This document shows positions 1 through 6,017 of a stretch of DNA of 8,098 bases, piece by piece. The stretch is from Desulfobacterales bacterium (GTDB lineage: Bacteria; Desulfobacterota; Desulfobacteria; Desulfobacterales; JAUCGF01), in the NCBI GenBank assembly GCA_029940345.1, contig JAOZRC010000220.1, positions 1 to 8,098 on the forward strand, in the 5' to 3' direction. The notes below the pieces were generated by a model, which saw only the letters and a list, made by a program, of their open reading frames with translations, was not told the DNA's origin and made no database searches. Made by a program: the position numbers and the translations under genes. How positions within the stretch are numbered: position 1 is the first letter of the stretch; every line of letters starts with the position of its first letter.

Positions 1-477
1 TTTTTTATGGAAACGTATAATCGTAAAAGATATGAACGGGCGGGCGTCAAAATCAGTAAAAACGGTTCGTTTGTGCAGGATAATCTTTCTTACTCTGTTC
101 GAGGAACCCTCAGGGGATTGCACTTTCAGATTAACAAACCTCAAGCCAAGCTTGTGCAAGTGATCACCGGCGAAATTTTTGATGTGGCTGTCGATATTCG
201 GCCAGGCTCACCGACTTTCGGTCAGTGGATTGGCGTTACCCTTTCAGAAAAAAACCATCGGCAGTTGTTTATTCCGGAAGGGTTTGCCCATGGTTTTTGT
301 GTATTAAGCCAAACAGCTCATTTTCTGTATAAATGCAGCGCCTTTTATGATCCTGAAGATGAAGGCGGGATTTTATGGTCAGACCCCGCTATCGGTATTG
401 ACTGGCCGGTAAAAGCACCGATTATTTCCCCTAAAGACCAAGAATTCACGCATCTTGAGCAGGTTCAACCCCAATAA
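1..477 (+). CDS. rfbC: dTDP-4-dehydrorhamnose 3,5-epimerase, 5'-truncated by the window edge
   Basis: Cytoplasmic RmlC/RfbC epimerase, third step of dTDP-L-rhamnose synthesis, which acts on dTDP-4-keto-6-deoxyglucose to supply rhamnose for surface polysaccharide. The frame is open from base 1 (Phe-Phe before the ATG at 7). This matches the family's conserved GFF-ETYN segment, so the ATG at 7 is internal and roughly 25 N-terminal residues lie outside the window. Counting from that ATG, visible family signatures are RGLHFQ with the catalytic His39, the substrate-binding Lys48 in AKLVQ, the cupin strand FIPEGFAHGF (88-97), the active-site Tyr region at 108-114 and the C-terminal DPAIGIDWP block (126-134). 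The C-terminus is complete, ending at a TAA. Other rhamnose genes would be expected to the left. It converges on the TRAP gene across a palindromic terminator-like repeat. The family call is secure; only the start is missing. Confidence 0.95.
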   Translation, partial: FFMETYNRKRYERAGVKISKNGSFVQDNLSYSVRGTLRGLHFQINKPQAKLVQVITGEIFDVAVDIRPGSPTFGQWIGVTLSEKNHRQLFIPEGFAHGFCVLSQTAHFLYKCSAFYDPEDEGGILWSDPAIGIDWPVKAPIISPKDQEFTHLEQVQPQ

Positions 478-480
478 TAC

Positions 481-523
481 GGAATTCGGAGTGTGGAATT
501 CGTCACTCCGAATTCCACACTCC
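481..523. terminator. Palindromic intergenic repeat, probable bidirectional terminator
   Basis: Two overlapping perfect hairpins lie between the convergent stops of rfbC (477) and the TRAP gene (529). One pairs 481-493 (GGAATTCGGAGTG) with 504-516, loop 494-503. The other pairs 488-502 (GGAGTGTGGAATTCG) with 509-523, loop 503-508. They share bases and cannot form together. On the + strand the second stem is followed by CAATTTT, which fits factor-independent termination of rfbC. On the minus strand the T-tract is poor. The three GAATTC sites within 35 bp suggest a duplicated repeat unit. Terminator function is inferred from position and structure. Confidence 0.65.
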
Positions 524-528
524 CAATT

Positions 529-1617
529 TTAATAATGCTTAAATTGCTGATAAAGTTCTTCAGTGACCTTATTCCAAGCGTAAATATTGTCCCTGAATTT
601 GAGGAAAGAATCATAGACCTTGCGGCTCATCGGGTCTGCTTCCGCAACTTCATCCAAAACTTCCTTCGATAATTTTTTCAAGTTTTTCAAAACTTCATCG
701 GGGAATTGCTTTAACTGCACATGGTGCTTAGTGATCAGTTCCTGCAAAGCATCGTTGTTTTTGGCTTCAAATTCGGAAATCACCCACATATTCGATTTGT
801 AACTGGCCGCATCCACAATAGCCTGCAGGTCTTTGGGAAGCTTTTCCCATGCCTTTGTATTGACCGTCAATTCAAAAGCAGTTCCTGGTTCGTGCCAACC
901 CGGATAGTAGTAATATTTGGCCGCTTTGTAAAAACCCATCTTTAAATCATGATAAGGCCCGACCCATTCAGTCGCATCAATCACCCCCCTGTCGAGGTTA
1001 GTGTAAATTTCGCCGCCGGCCACTAGAATCGCGTTACCGCCCGCTTTTTTAAGGACTTTGCCTCCCAGACCGGGAATGCGCATTTTCAAGCCTTTAAAGT
1101 CCGCCATGGTTTTAATCTCTTTGTTAAACCATCCCCCCATCTGAACACCCGTGTTACCCGCTAACAATGGCTTGAGATTAAACGGGGCATAGACTTCTTC
1201 CCACAATTCCATTCCCCCACCGTTAAGTATCCATGAATTCATAGACTGAGCGTTAAATCCAAAGGGAACGGCAGCAAAGAACTGAGCTGCTGGCACCTTG
1301 CCAGCCCAATAATAGGAAGCGCTATGTCCCATTTCAACAGTACCTTGGGTGACTGCGTCAAAAACACCCAACGCCGGTACTAACTCCCCGCCACCATAAA
1401 CAGTGATATTCAGACGACCGTCGCTCATCTCCTTAACCCATTTGGCTATCATGTCCGCTGATTCACCCAATACCGGGAAATGGGGTGGCCAGGTTGTCAC
1501 CATTTTCCAGTTGATCGGTTTGTTTTTGGCAAACGCCGGTGCCACACGGGATGACAGGCAAGCGGCCAGTCCAGCCGCACCAACGCCCAAATTCTTGATA
1601 AAATTACGTCTTTCCAT
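529..1617 (-). CDS. TRAP transporter substrate-binding protein, TakP-like (2-oxo acid type), Tat-exported
   Basis: Periplasmic DctP/TakP-family binding protein that would deliver an organic acid to a TRAP permease (DctQM type). The 362 residues match the usual length. The N-terminus carries a twin-arginine signal (ERRNFIKNL, then a hydrophobic stretch) ending in APAFA at 26-30. LAAC at 17-20 also resembles a lipobox, so a lipoprotein form is possible. The blocks GNTGVQMGGWF (154-164), LKMR with the conserved ligand-binding Arg180, GGEIY (201-205), DATEWVGPY (214-222) and YYYYPGW (235-241) closely follow Rhodobacter TakP, which binds 2-oxo acids such as pyruvate together with sodium. The start is supported by AGGAGG at 1625-1630, seven bases upstream. 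It lies 72 bp after dapA on the same strand and is probably co-transcribed; a weak internal promoter (TTTACA at 1671-1676, TATATT at 1650-1655, only 15 bp apart) is possible. No membrane subunits are in the window. Ligand identity is inferred. Confidence 0.9.
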   Translation of the reverse strand: MERRNFIKNLGVGAAGLAACLSSRVAPAFAKNKPINWKMVTTWPPHFPVLGESADMIAKWVKEMSDGRLNITVYGGGELVPALGVFDAVTQGTVEMGHSASYYWAGKVPAAQFFAAVPFGFNAQSMNSWILNGGGMELWEEVYAPFNLKPLLAGNTGVQMGGWFNKEIKTMADFKGLKMRIPGLGGKVLKKAGGNAILVAGGEIYTNLDRGVIDATEWVGPYHDLKMGFYKAAKYYYYPGWHEPGTAFELTVNTKAWEKLPKDLQAIVDAASYKSNMWVISEFEAKNNDALQELITKHHVQLKQFPDEVLKNLKKLSKEVLDEVAEADPMSRKVYDSFLKFRDNIYAWNKVTEELYQQFKHY

Positions 1618-1689
1618 TCATTTTCCTCCTTTGCATGGTTAATAATCTAAATATAGACGTTCAAATGAAATGTAAATTGAAAAGGATGC

Positions 1690-2724
1690 TTAATAATCTT
1701 TATAACAAAGATTTTCCCAATATAAAGAATTATTTAAGCGTTCCTCAATGTTGACATTAAAAAAATCCGCCACCGGCTGAAACAGCTCTGGATTCGCGGA
1801 TTGAATCGTACGCGCCGCTCCCAATACGACATCCAACCCTTTTTGAGTCATCAATCCCATGGGTTTGCGCATGCCACCCGATGGCATCCCCAAAATAGCC
1901 ATCAAGGTTTTAACCGCTGACGGATTGCGCGCCCGGCAATTGACATCTCCATAAGGGGTTGTTTCGGTGGTTATCACCATAATGATGTCGAATATCGGTT
2001 TCAGCGCAGCTTCTGATTTCAACGCTTGTTCAAGGTTGCCTTGGTTAAATAAACGCACCATTTCAGTGACAGCGGCGGGAAAAATATTGGATGCCACCGA
2101 AATAACCCCTTTGGCCAGTATTTTTTTATCCGTCATTATCTTGGCGGTAATGCCGTCATCGCCGGAAAAAATATCAAAATCAGCACCGCAACATTCCCTT
2201 GTACGTTGCATGTTTTCTATGTTACCCGTCGCTTCTTTGACGGTATTGAAATTATTAAAATCCCGATTCAGAATCGCCAGATCTTCAGGCAATAATTGAG
2301 CGCCGGTGCGTCCCGGAATCACATAAGATATAATTTCCATATCCGGAAAGGCTTTGGCTACGGGTTCGACATATTCTTTACGAATTTCCAGGGAGCTGGG
2401 GCCATTGTAATACGGATCGACCAGCAGCACCGCATCAGCCCCGAAATGAGCGGCATGCATTGTCGCAGCCAGGGTCTCCTCTGTATTATTGCTGCCCGCG
2501 CCGGCAATGCAAACACATTTCCCCCTGGTTTTAGCAGCGATATTTTCAATCACCTTATTATGTTCATCCCAGGATAATGTCGGACTTTCACCGGTTGTTC
2601 CCACTGCCAATATGCCGGTGATGTTGTTTTTGATTTGAAAATCGGCTAGGGCGTTCAGTCCTTCATAGTCCACAGCATCGCCTTTGAACGGAGTTACGAT
2701 TGCGGTGTAACAACCTGCTTCCAT
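1690..2724 (-). CDS. dapA: 4-hydroxy-tetrahydrodipicolinate synthase (DapA family), long form
   Basis: Class I aldolase of the DHDPS/N-acetylneuraminate lyase family, which condenses pyruvate with aspartate semialdehyde in diaminopimelate and lysine synthesis. In the 344-residue protein the signatures are GTTGESPTL (42-50), DPYYN (103-107), SYVIPGRTG (133-141) with Tyr134 and Arg139, and TVKEATGN (161-168) with the Schiff-base Lys163. The PGRT arginine favours DHDPS over sialate lyase. It is about 50 residues longer than typical DapA: there is a short insertion around 250-265 and a C-terminal tail (about 318-344) ending WENLCYKDY. I recall this as a long DapA variant seen in sulfate reducers. 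Start chosen at 2724: AAAGGGG at 2730-2736 precedes it, and the sigma70 -10 box at 2777-2782 excludes the upstream in-frame ATG at 2796, which would lie before the transcript start. The TRAP binding gene follows on the same strand. Family certain; exact substrate probable. Confidence 0.85.
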   Translation of the reverse strand: MEAGCYTAIVTPFKGDAVDYEGLNALADFQIKNNITGILAVGTTGESPTLSWDEHNKVIENIAAKTRGKCVCIAGAGSNNTEETLAATMHAAHFGADAVLLVDPYYNGPSSLEIRKEYVEPVAKAFPDMEIISYVIPGRTGAQLLPEDLAILNRDFNNFNTVKEATGNIENMQRTRECCGADFDIFSGDDGITAKIMTDKKILAKGVISVASNIFPAAVTEMVRLFNQGNLEQALKSEAALKPIFDIIMVITTETTPYGDVNCRARNPSAVKTLMAILGMPSGGMRKPMGLMTQKGLDVVLGAARTIQSANPELFQPVADFFNVNIEERLNNSLYWENLCYKDY

Positions 2725-2776
2725 GTATTCCCCTTTCTTTATCTTATTTATTTTCGTATTCGTTAAGTAATTTTTA

Positions 2777-2806
2777 ATTATAAAAAATAGTTGCAAGCAG
2801 TGTCAA
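2777..2806 (-). promoter_or_regulatory. Sigma70-type promoter of dapA
   Basis: On the minus strand, TTGACA (2806-2801) is followed by an 18-bp spacer and a perfect TATAAT (2782-2777). Transcription would start near 2770, giving a leader of about 45 nt before the dapA ATG at 2724. Both hexamers are consensus, so expression could be strong. No clear operator or riboswitch is visible in the short leader. Confidence 0.75.
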
Positions 2807-2883
2807 GAAAAAAGAAATGTCTTGTTGAATAAGAAATCAATCAATATAATGACACGTCAAAAGAATAATTTTATTTTATTCAC

Positions 2884-2913
2884 TTGACAACAAACTTTAT
2901 TAATCCTTATATT
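2884..2913 (+). promoter_or_regulatory. Sigma70-type promoter for the TPR gene
   Basis: TTGACA (2884-2889), 18-bp spacer, TATATT (2908-2913; five of six consensus). Transcription would begin near 2920, about 65 nt before the ATG at 2987. A second, weaker candidate is TATAAT at 2845-2850 with TTGTTG at 2822-2827 (17-bp spacer). A short TGAC-AC-GTCA dyad at 2850-2859 abuts that box. The whole 2725-2986 interval is AT-rich and holds divergent promoters, with no gene. Confidence 0.6.
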
Positions 2914-2986
2914 ACCATAATTGGAAATAGTATTTTAAATATATTTGTAAAAATAAAAAAACTACCTTAAAGGATCAGAATTAATT

Positions 2987-3607
2987 ATGGAAAAAGCGAA
3001 AAATGCCGATGAATACATCAACCAACAACGAGCCCTTTTAATATCAAATGCGGAATGCGGAACAACCCGTTACAACCTGGCGGTTGCGCTATTAGGACAA
3101 AAAAAATATGACGAAGCTGAAAAGGAGTTGCACGAAGCGATTCGTTGCAGCCCCTCACTCGCTGAAGCGTATGTTCAATTGGGCGGAATCCGTTTGCAGA
3201 GCGGCGATCTGGATGGTTGCCTAGAGTATAACAAACTGGCTACCAAATCAAGGGCCGGCTTTTCGGAAGGATACGGCAATATCGGTTTTGTAGAATTGCA
3301 AAAAGGCAATATTGACGACGCCATCCGCAATCTTCAAAAAGCGATTGTTTATAATACCAACTTTGTACAAGCCTATACAACTTTAGCGAATGCGTATTTG
3401 ATGAAAGGATTAGTGGATGAAAGCATCCAGGCCAACCTGAAAGCATTGAAGCTTGAGCCCGACTTTGCCGTTGCGCACAACAATCTGGCAATCGGCTATC
3501 TTGAAAAAAAGGAATATGCCAAGGCCATCGAACATTGCGATAAAGCCGTTCAGGTTGGGTACGTGGTCGCCCCGGAAATTCTTAATGAAATTAATGATCA
3601 CAGGTAA
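2987..3607 (+). CDS. Tetratricopeptide repeat protein, five TPRs
   Basis: A 206-residue soluble protein built almost wholly of TPR units, which form helical scaffolds for protein-protein contacts. Five contiguous 34-residue repeats are visible at about 27-60, 61-94, 95-128, 129-162 and 163-196, each with the small-residue/aromatic pattern (for example AHNNLAIGYLEKKEYAKAIE in the fifth). A short tail ends NDHR. There is no signal peptide or membrane segment. The start ATG has AAAGGA at 2969-2974, with a rather long 12-nt spacing. A good promoter lies upstream. The following 390-codon ORF begins in the same frame 15 nt past the stop, so the two are probably co-translated and may interact, or once formed one polypeptide. 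The specific partner and role cannot be read from the sequence. Confidence 0.88.
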   Translation: MEKAKNADEYINQQRALLISNAECGTTRYNLAVALLGQKKYDEAEKELHEAIRCSPSLAEAYVQLGGIRLQSGDLDGCLEYNKLATKSRAGFSEGYGNIGFVELQKGNIDDAIRNLQKAIVYNTNFVQAYTTLANAYLMKGLVDESIQANLKALKLEPDFAVAHNNLAIGYLEKKEYAKAIEHCDKAVQVGYVVAPEILNEINDHR

Positions 3608-3622
3608 ATACGGAAATTTTAC

Positions 3623-4795
3623 GTGCCGCCGTTTCAATTTTTTATAGCCGAGGATATTACGCCTGTCACTCCTTATGATGCTATCTGGCAGACGCACCTG
3701 CCATCTAGCCGCAATCAAGCCGCTAACCGTCCTGCTGATGTAATCACCTACTGTGAATATTTTGAGGCGATTCGTCTTTTCCTGGAAAAAGACAGGTATA
3801 GCAACCTCCTGGAGCCGATCGCCTCACATTTAAAAAGCGGCAACGACCTTAATCCGGATGTGTCAATTACACCGGATGATATTCATGCGATTCGCATCAT
3901 CCAGGAAAAACACGGCGCATTTTATCATCCTGCGCGTCTTGAAGTCGATATAAAAACGCAACACTTCTGTTTTGCGCTTAACGTTGCCATTTCCGATGCC
4001 GGTTTAAACGGCATCAACCAGGAATATGCTGCGCTACGCTATTTGAACCACACCTTTCCATTTCATTTTCTTCCTGAAGTTTACCTTGAAGGGGAAATAG
4101 CTATTCATAATGGGAATAGAGCAATTGGCATCGTTATTGCCGAATGGTTAGACGGCTATGATGAATTTCATCTAAGCCATAAACCAAACGGAAAATCAGG
4201 CATCATTGTATGGGATCAGAAACAAGGCCCCCGATTTCTTCCTGACGATCGGATCATAGAACTTTACACCAAGGCGGCTGAAGTTTTGACATGCTACTAC
4301 AATATCGACACGTTTGAACAGATTTTCCCCTGGCATCATGGCGCTGGTGACTTTATTCTGAAGTCAGAACACGATGATCTGACAGTCAAACTTGTCACCG
4401 TAAGACAATATGCCGCAATGCTTGATTATGACAATGGGAGTCAGAAATCTGACGAGATTCGGATGGAAGCGTTACTTCTGTTTCTGCTGAATCTCTCCAT
4501 CCGAATACGATTGGACCGACTTGATGGTGTGGGTGAAATTGCGTGGGCGGGCGATCGTGCTGTTTTGGGTACTCTGAAAGGATTTTTCAGCGGGTTGGCT
4601 CGCAAATCAACAGAGAATCAAATCACCGATGCATTCATTCCTCAGTTTCATGAATATTTAGCTTCTCAGTCGGAGGCCGACTTATATGAATTGGCAACAG
4701 CCCTTATTACCGCTTATCATCCGAAGGCACCGGATATTCCAGTAATTCAACGTAATCTTGACAGCCATATCCGGGTGCTGTATCAGGCTGTTTGA
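3623..4795 (+). CDS. Conserved-looking protein of unknown function, paired with the TPR gene (GTG start)
   Basis: A 390-residue protein that I do not recognise. The start is unusual: the only plausible initiator is GTG at 3623, with a weak GGA at 3612-3614. The first ATG codons are internal, at residues 266 and 281, so an AUG start would lose two thirds of the protein. The frame is continuous with the TPR gene apart from the TAA at 3605-3607. Visible traits are a soluble alpha/beta composition, QEYAAL (133-138), IAEWLDGYDEFHLS (172-185), FPWHHGAGDF (235-244), and LDYD (267-270) followed by a leucine-rich helix (283-293). The Glu, then EWL, then His/Gly-Asp order loosely recalls an aminoglycoside-phosphotransferase-like or pseudokinase fold, but canonical catalytic motifs are missing and this is only a guess. 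There are no transmembrane segments or signal peptide. A MITE-like insertion begins 25 bp after the stop and may act as the downstream terminator. Confidence 0.8.
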   Translation: MPPFQFFIAEDITPVTPYDAIWQTHLPSSRNQAANRPADVITYCEYFEAIRLFLEKDRYSNLLEPIASHLKSGNDLNPDVSITPDDIHAIRIIQEKHGAFYHPARLEVDIKTQHFCFALNVAISDAGLNGINQEYAALRYLNHTFPFHFLPEVYLEGEIAIHNGNRAIGIVIAEWLDGYDEFHLSHKPNGKSGIIVWDQKQGPRFLPDDRIIELYTKAAEVLTCYYNIDTFEQIFPWHHGAGDFILKSEHDDLTVKLVTVRQYAAMLDYDNGSQKSDEIRMEALLLFLLNLSIRIRLDRLDGVGEIAWAGDRAVLGTLKGFFSGLARKSTENQITDAFIPQFHEYLASQSEADLYELATALITAYHPKAPDIPVIQRNLDSHIRVLYQAV

Positions 4796-4812
4796 TGCGG
4801 TGAAATGTAACG

Positions 4813-4820
4813 CAGAAAGC
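4813..4820 (+). repeat. Target-site duplication, left copy, element 1
   Basis: CAGAAAGC directly abuts the left end of the inverted-repeat element and is repeated exactly at 5005-5012 next to its right end. A perfect 8-bp duplication at both junctions shows that the element arrived by transposition. Confidence 0.88.
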
Positions 4821-4851
4821 GGCTACCAACATAAGCCGGGACACTTCCGCT

Positions 4852-4876
4852 CGTTACGAGGCTCCGCCTCGTAACG
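4852..4876. repeat. Perfect hairpin A inside element 1
   Basis: CGTTACGAGGC (4852-4862) pairs perfectly with GCCTCGTAACG (4866-4876) around the loop TCC. The same arms recur at 4940-4964 with the loop AGA, so the element holds two copies of one palindromic module 88 bp apart. Confidence 0.88.
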
Positions 4877-4885
4877 GGTAATCTG

Positions 4886-4930
4886 AGGCTCTGCCTCCTG
4901 CGCAACACGCCGTTGCAGCAGGCAGAGCCT
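4886..4930. repeat. Central hairpin of element 1
   Basis: AGGCTCTGCC (4886-4895) pairs perfectly with GGCAGAGCCT (4921-4930). Inside it, CTGC (4898-4901) pairs with GCAG (4918-4921, sharing base 4921 with the outer arm) and GCAAC (4902-4906) with GTTGC (4912-4916), loop ACGCC. It is the middle of the larger palindrome formed by the element and could form a strong RNA or cruciform structure. Confidence 0.8.
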
Positions 4931-4939
4931 GCCAGTGTG

Positions 4940-4964
4940 CGTTACGAGGCAGAGCCTCGTAACG
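4940..4964. repeat. Perfect hairpin B inside element 1
   Basis: CGTTACGAGGC (4940-4950) and GCCTCGTAACG (4954-4964) with loop AGA. It is a direct copy of hairpin A except for the three loop bases. Arms of A and B can also pair with each other over 14 bp (4849-4862 with 4954-4967). Confidence 0.88.
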
Positions 4965-5004
4965 AGCAACTGATTTGAATGTGTCCCGCCTTATGTTGGT
5001 AGCC

Positions 5005-5012
5005 CAGAAAGC
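5005..5012 (+). repeat. Target-site duplication, right copy, element 1
   Basis: CAGAAAGC, identical to 4813-4820, immediately after the right inverted repeat. It lies 18 bp before the minus-strand HNH stop codon. Confidence 0.88.
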
Positions 5013-5030
5013 GATTCCGCGTTGGCTTCA

Positions 5031-5474
5031 TCATTGAGCGGAAAGCCGTTCATAATGACTGACCGGCGGATGCCATCCCGCACGAACCCAGTTCCGACGG
5101 GCGGTGACAGCCAGGTTATTGTTTAATTTTAGCGCATTGACCGTAGCACGTCCACAACCCGTCAGACCGATGATTTTTATTCCATCCGCACTCCAGGTGA
5201 AATGCTCAGTCCATTTTTGTTTTCGAGGATTAAACAAAGCTGCACGTTTTCCTGTCCGGGGATCTGTATACCCTGTTTTTGTCCATTTATGCTGATTACA
5301 CAACTCACACGCCAAGCATAGATTGCCTTCTGTATCCGAACCGCCTTTGACAATCGGATACACATGATCAATCTGAAGTCTGCCCAAGACATAATCCTGA
5401 TGACACAGGCAGTATTCGCAACGATTCCTCGCCCGTTCTTTCACCAGTTGGCGGATAAATTCGGTAACCGTCAT
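5031..5474 (-). CDS. HNH endonuclease family protein with zinc-binding CxxC pairs
   Basis: A 147-residue predicted nuclease of the small HNH family, which cuts DNA with a beta-beta-alpha-metal active site. Cys19-xx-Cys22 and Cys56-xx-Cys59 would hold a structural zinc. The HNH core is IDHVYP (35-40; Asp36, His37), then GGSDTEGNL with Asn51, then CNQHKW (59-64; Asn60, His62). The C-terminal half (about 79-136: FNPRKQKW, WSADG, LTGCGRATV, RRNWVRAGWHPP) matches from memory a subfamily common in cyanobacteria and other lineages. Its ATG overlaps the stop of the upstream small gene as ATGA (5471-5474), so translation is coupled. Whether it is a free-standing defence or homing-type nuclease, or the effector of a two-gene module, is unknown. 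All key residues appear intact. Confidence 0.9.
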   Translation of the reverse strand: MTVTEFIRQLVKERARNRCEYCLCHQDYVLGRLQIDHVYPIVKGGSDTEGNLCLACELCNQHKWTKTGYTDPRTGKRAALFNPRKQKWTEHFTWSADGIKIIGLTGCGRATVNALKLNNNLAVTARRNWVRAGWHPPVSHYERLSAQ

Positions 5475-5863
5475 GACGGCAACGGCTTCCGCAAACCTCG
5501 GTGTACGGCTTCAGCGAGTCCTTCAGATTTCCGAAGATGATCAATCAGGTAAAGATGGATAAGCACCAGGAGTTCAAATTGTTCGGCAGCAGTCAGCCCC
5601 GATATTTTTCCCTGTGACTGAAGCGCACCCAGTCGATCGTTTTGAACCGGATCCATTTTCAAATCTGCCAGTTTCAGGATTTCCGAATTGGAAAGGCTTG
5701 TCACAGGCGGACAAATATCCTGATTCAGCAAATTTTCCCATGCCGGCCACATCATTTCCAGCGTATCGGCCAAAATCGCTTCAGCATCTCTATGTGTGGC
5801 CTGGCCAAAATATTTTACATGTTCCACCAGACTATCCGGCAGGTTAAGAGTTAATTGCGCCAT
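5471..5863 (-). CDS. Small RHH-like protein co-transcribed with the HNH gene (putative antitoxin-like partner)
   Basis: A 130-residue protein. The first 35 residues (AQLTLNLPDSLVEHVKYFGQ, then an alpha-helical run to about 38) look like a ribbon-helix-helix DNA-binding fold: a beta strand with alternating polar residues, then two helices. The rest is helical, with a hydrophobic stretch FELLVLIHLYLIDHL (96-110) too polar at its flanks to call a membrane segment. AGGGGG at 5873-5878 with 9-nt spacing supports the ATG at 5863. It ends in a 4-bp ATGA overlap with the HNH gene, a coupling typical of small regulatory or toxin-antitoxin-like pairs. From memory, similar small proteins precede the same HNH subfamily in cyanobacteria. 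The 154-bp gap to the ATPase stop (5864-6017) holds no gene; only a weak TTGACG (5952-5947) promoter candidate is visible. Function is inferred. Confidence 0.8.
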   Translation of the reverse strand: MAQLTLNLPDSLVEHVKYFGQATHRDAEAILADTLEMMWPAWENLLNQDICPPVTSLSNSEILKLADLKMDPVQNDRLGALQSQGKISGLTAAEQFELLVLIHLYLIDHLRKSEGLAEAVHRGLRKPLPS

Positions 5864-6017
5864 TATTGAAATCCCCCTGAATCTCTTTACAAAATATCCC
5901 GGTTTATGTCCTGAACTCTGGATAACTTATTGCATAAGCCTGGCCGCGTCAATATTGAGCTTTCTGTTTTAACAAGTTCCTACGATTCTGGCACCGATTC
6001 CCGGTCTGGACAAATAT

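Larger units (their letters stand above)
4821..5004. mobile_element. MITE-like non-autonomous element 1 (184 bp)
   Basis: The element is bounded by inverted repeats at 4821-4844 and 4981-5004. They begin GGCTACCAACATAAG and end GGGACAC, and match at 23 of 24 positions (the mismatch is at 4836). It is flanked by the exact 8-bp duplication CAGAAAGC. It has no ORF of useful length, so it must be moved by a transposase supplied elsewhere. The interior is strongly palindromic: a 14-bp subterminal inverted repeat (4849-4862 with 4954-4967), two 25-bp hairpins and a central hairpin. It sits between convergent genes, 25 bp past the 390-codon ORF and 26 bp before the end of the HNH gene, where its hairpins could stop transcription from both sides. 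The 8-bp duplication and GG...CC ends would suit several IS families; I do not assign one. Confidence 0.9.

Noticed and set aside
1967..2577. Two + strand ORFs of 110 and 93 codons
   Set aside because: Both are antisense to dapA and have no family resemblance.
2725..2796. N-terminal extension of DapA from the ATG at 2796
   Set aside because: The extension is Lys/Asn/Ile-rich, unlike DapA, and overlaps the consensus promoter; the start at 2724 is better supported.
4821..5004. Reading element 1 as an integron attC site or a structured RNA gene
   Set aside because: The matching inverted ends with an exact 8-bp target duplication, and the second related element, are explained more simply by transposition; no integrase or RNA promoter is seen.
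5614..5854. Overlapping + strand ORFs of 77 and 70 codons
   Set aside because: They are antisense to the RHH-like gene, which has a strong ribosome binding site and a coupled neighbour.
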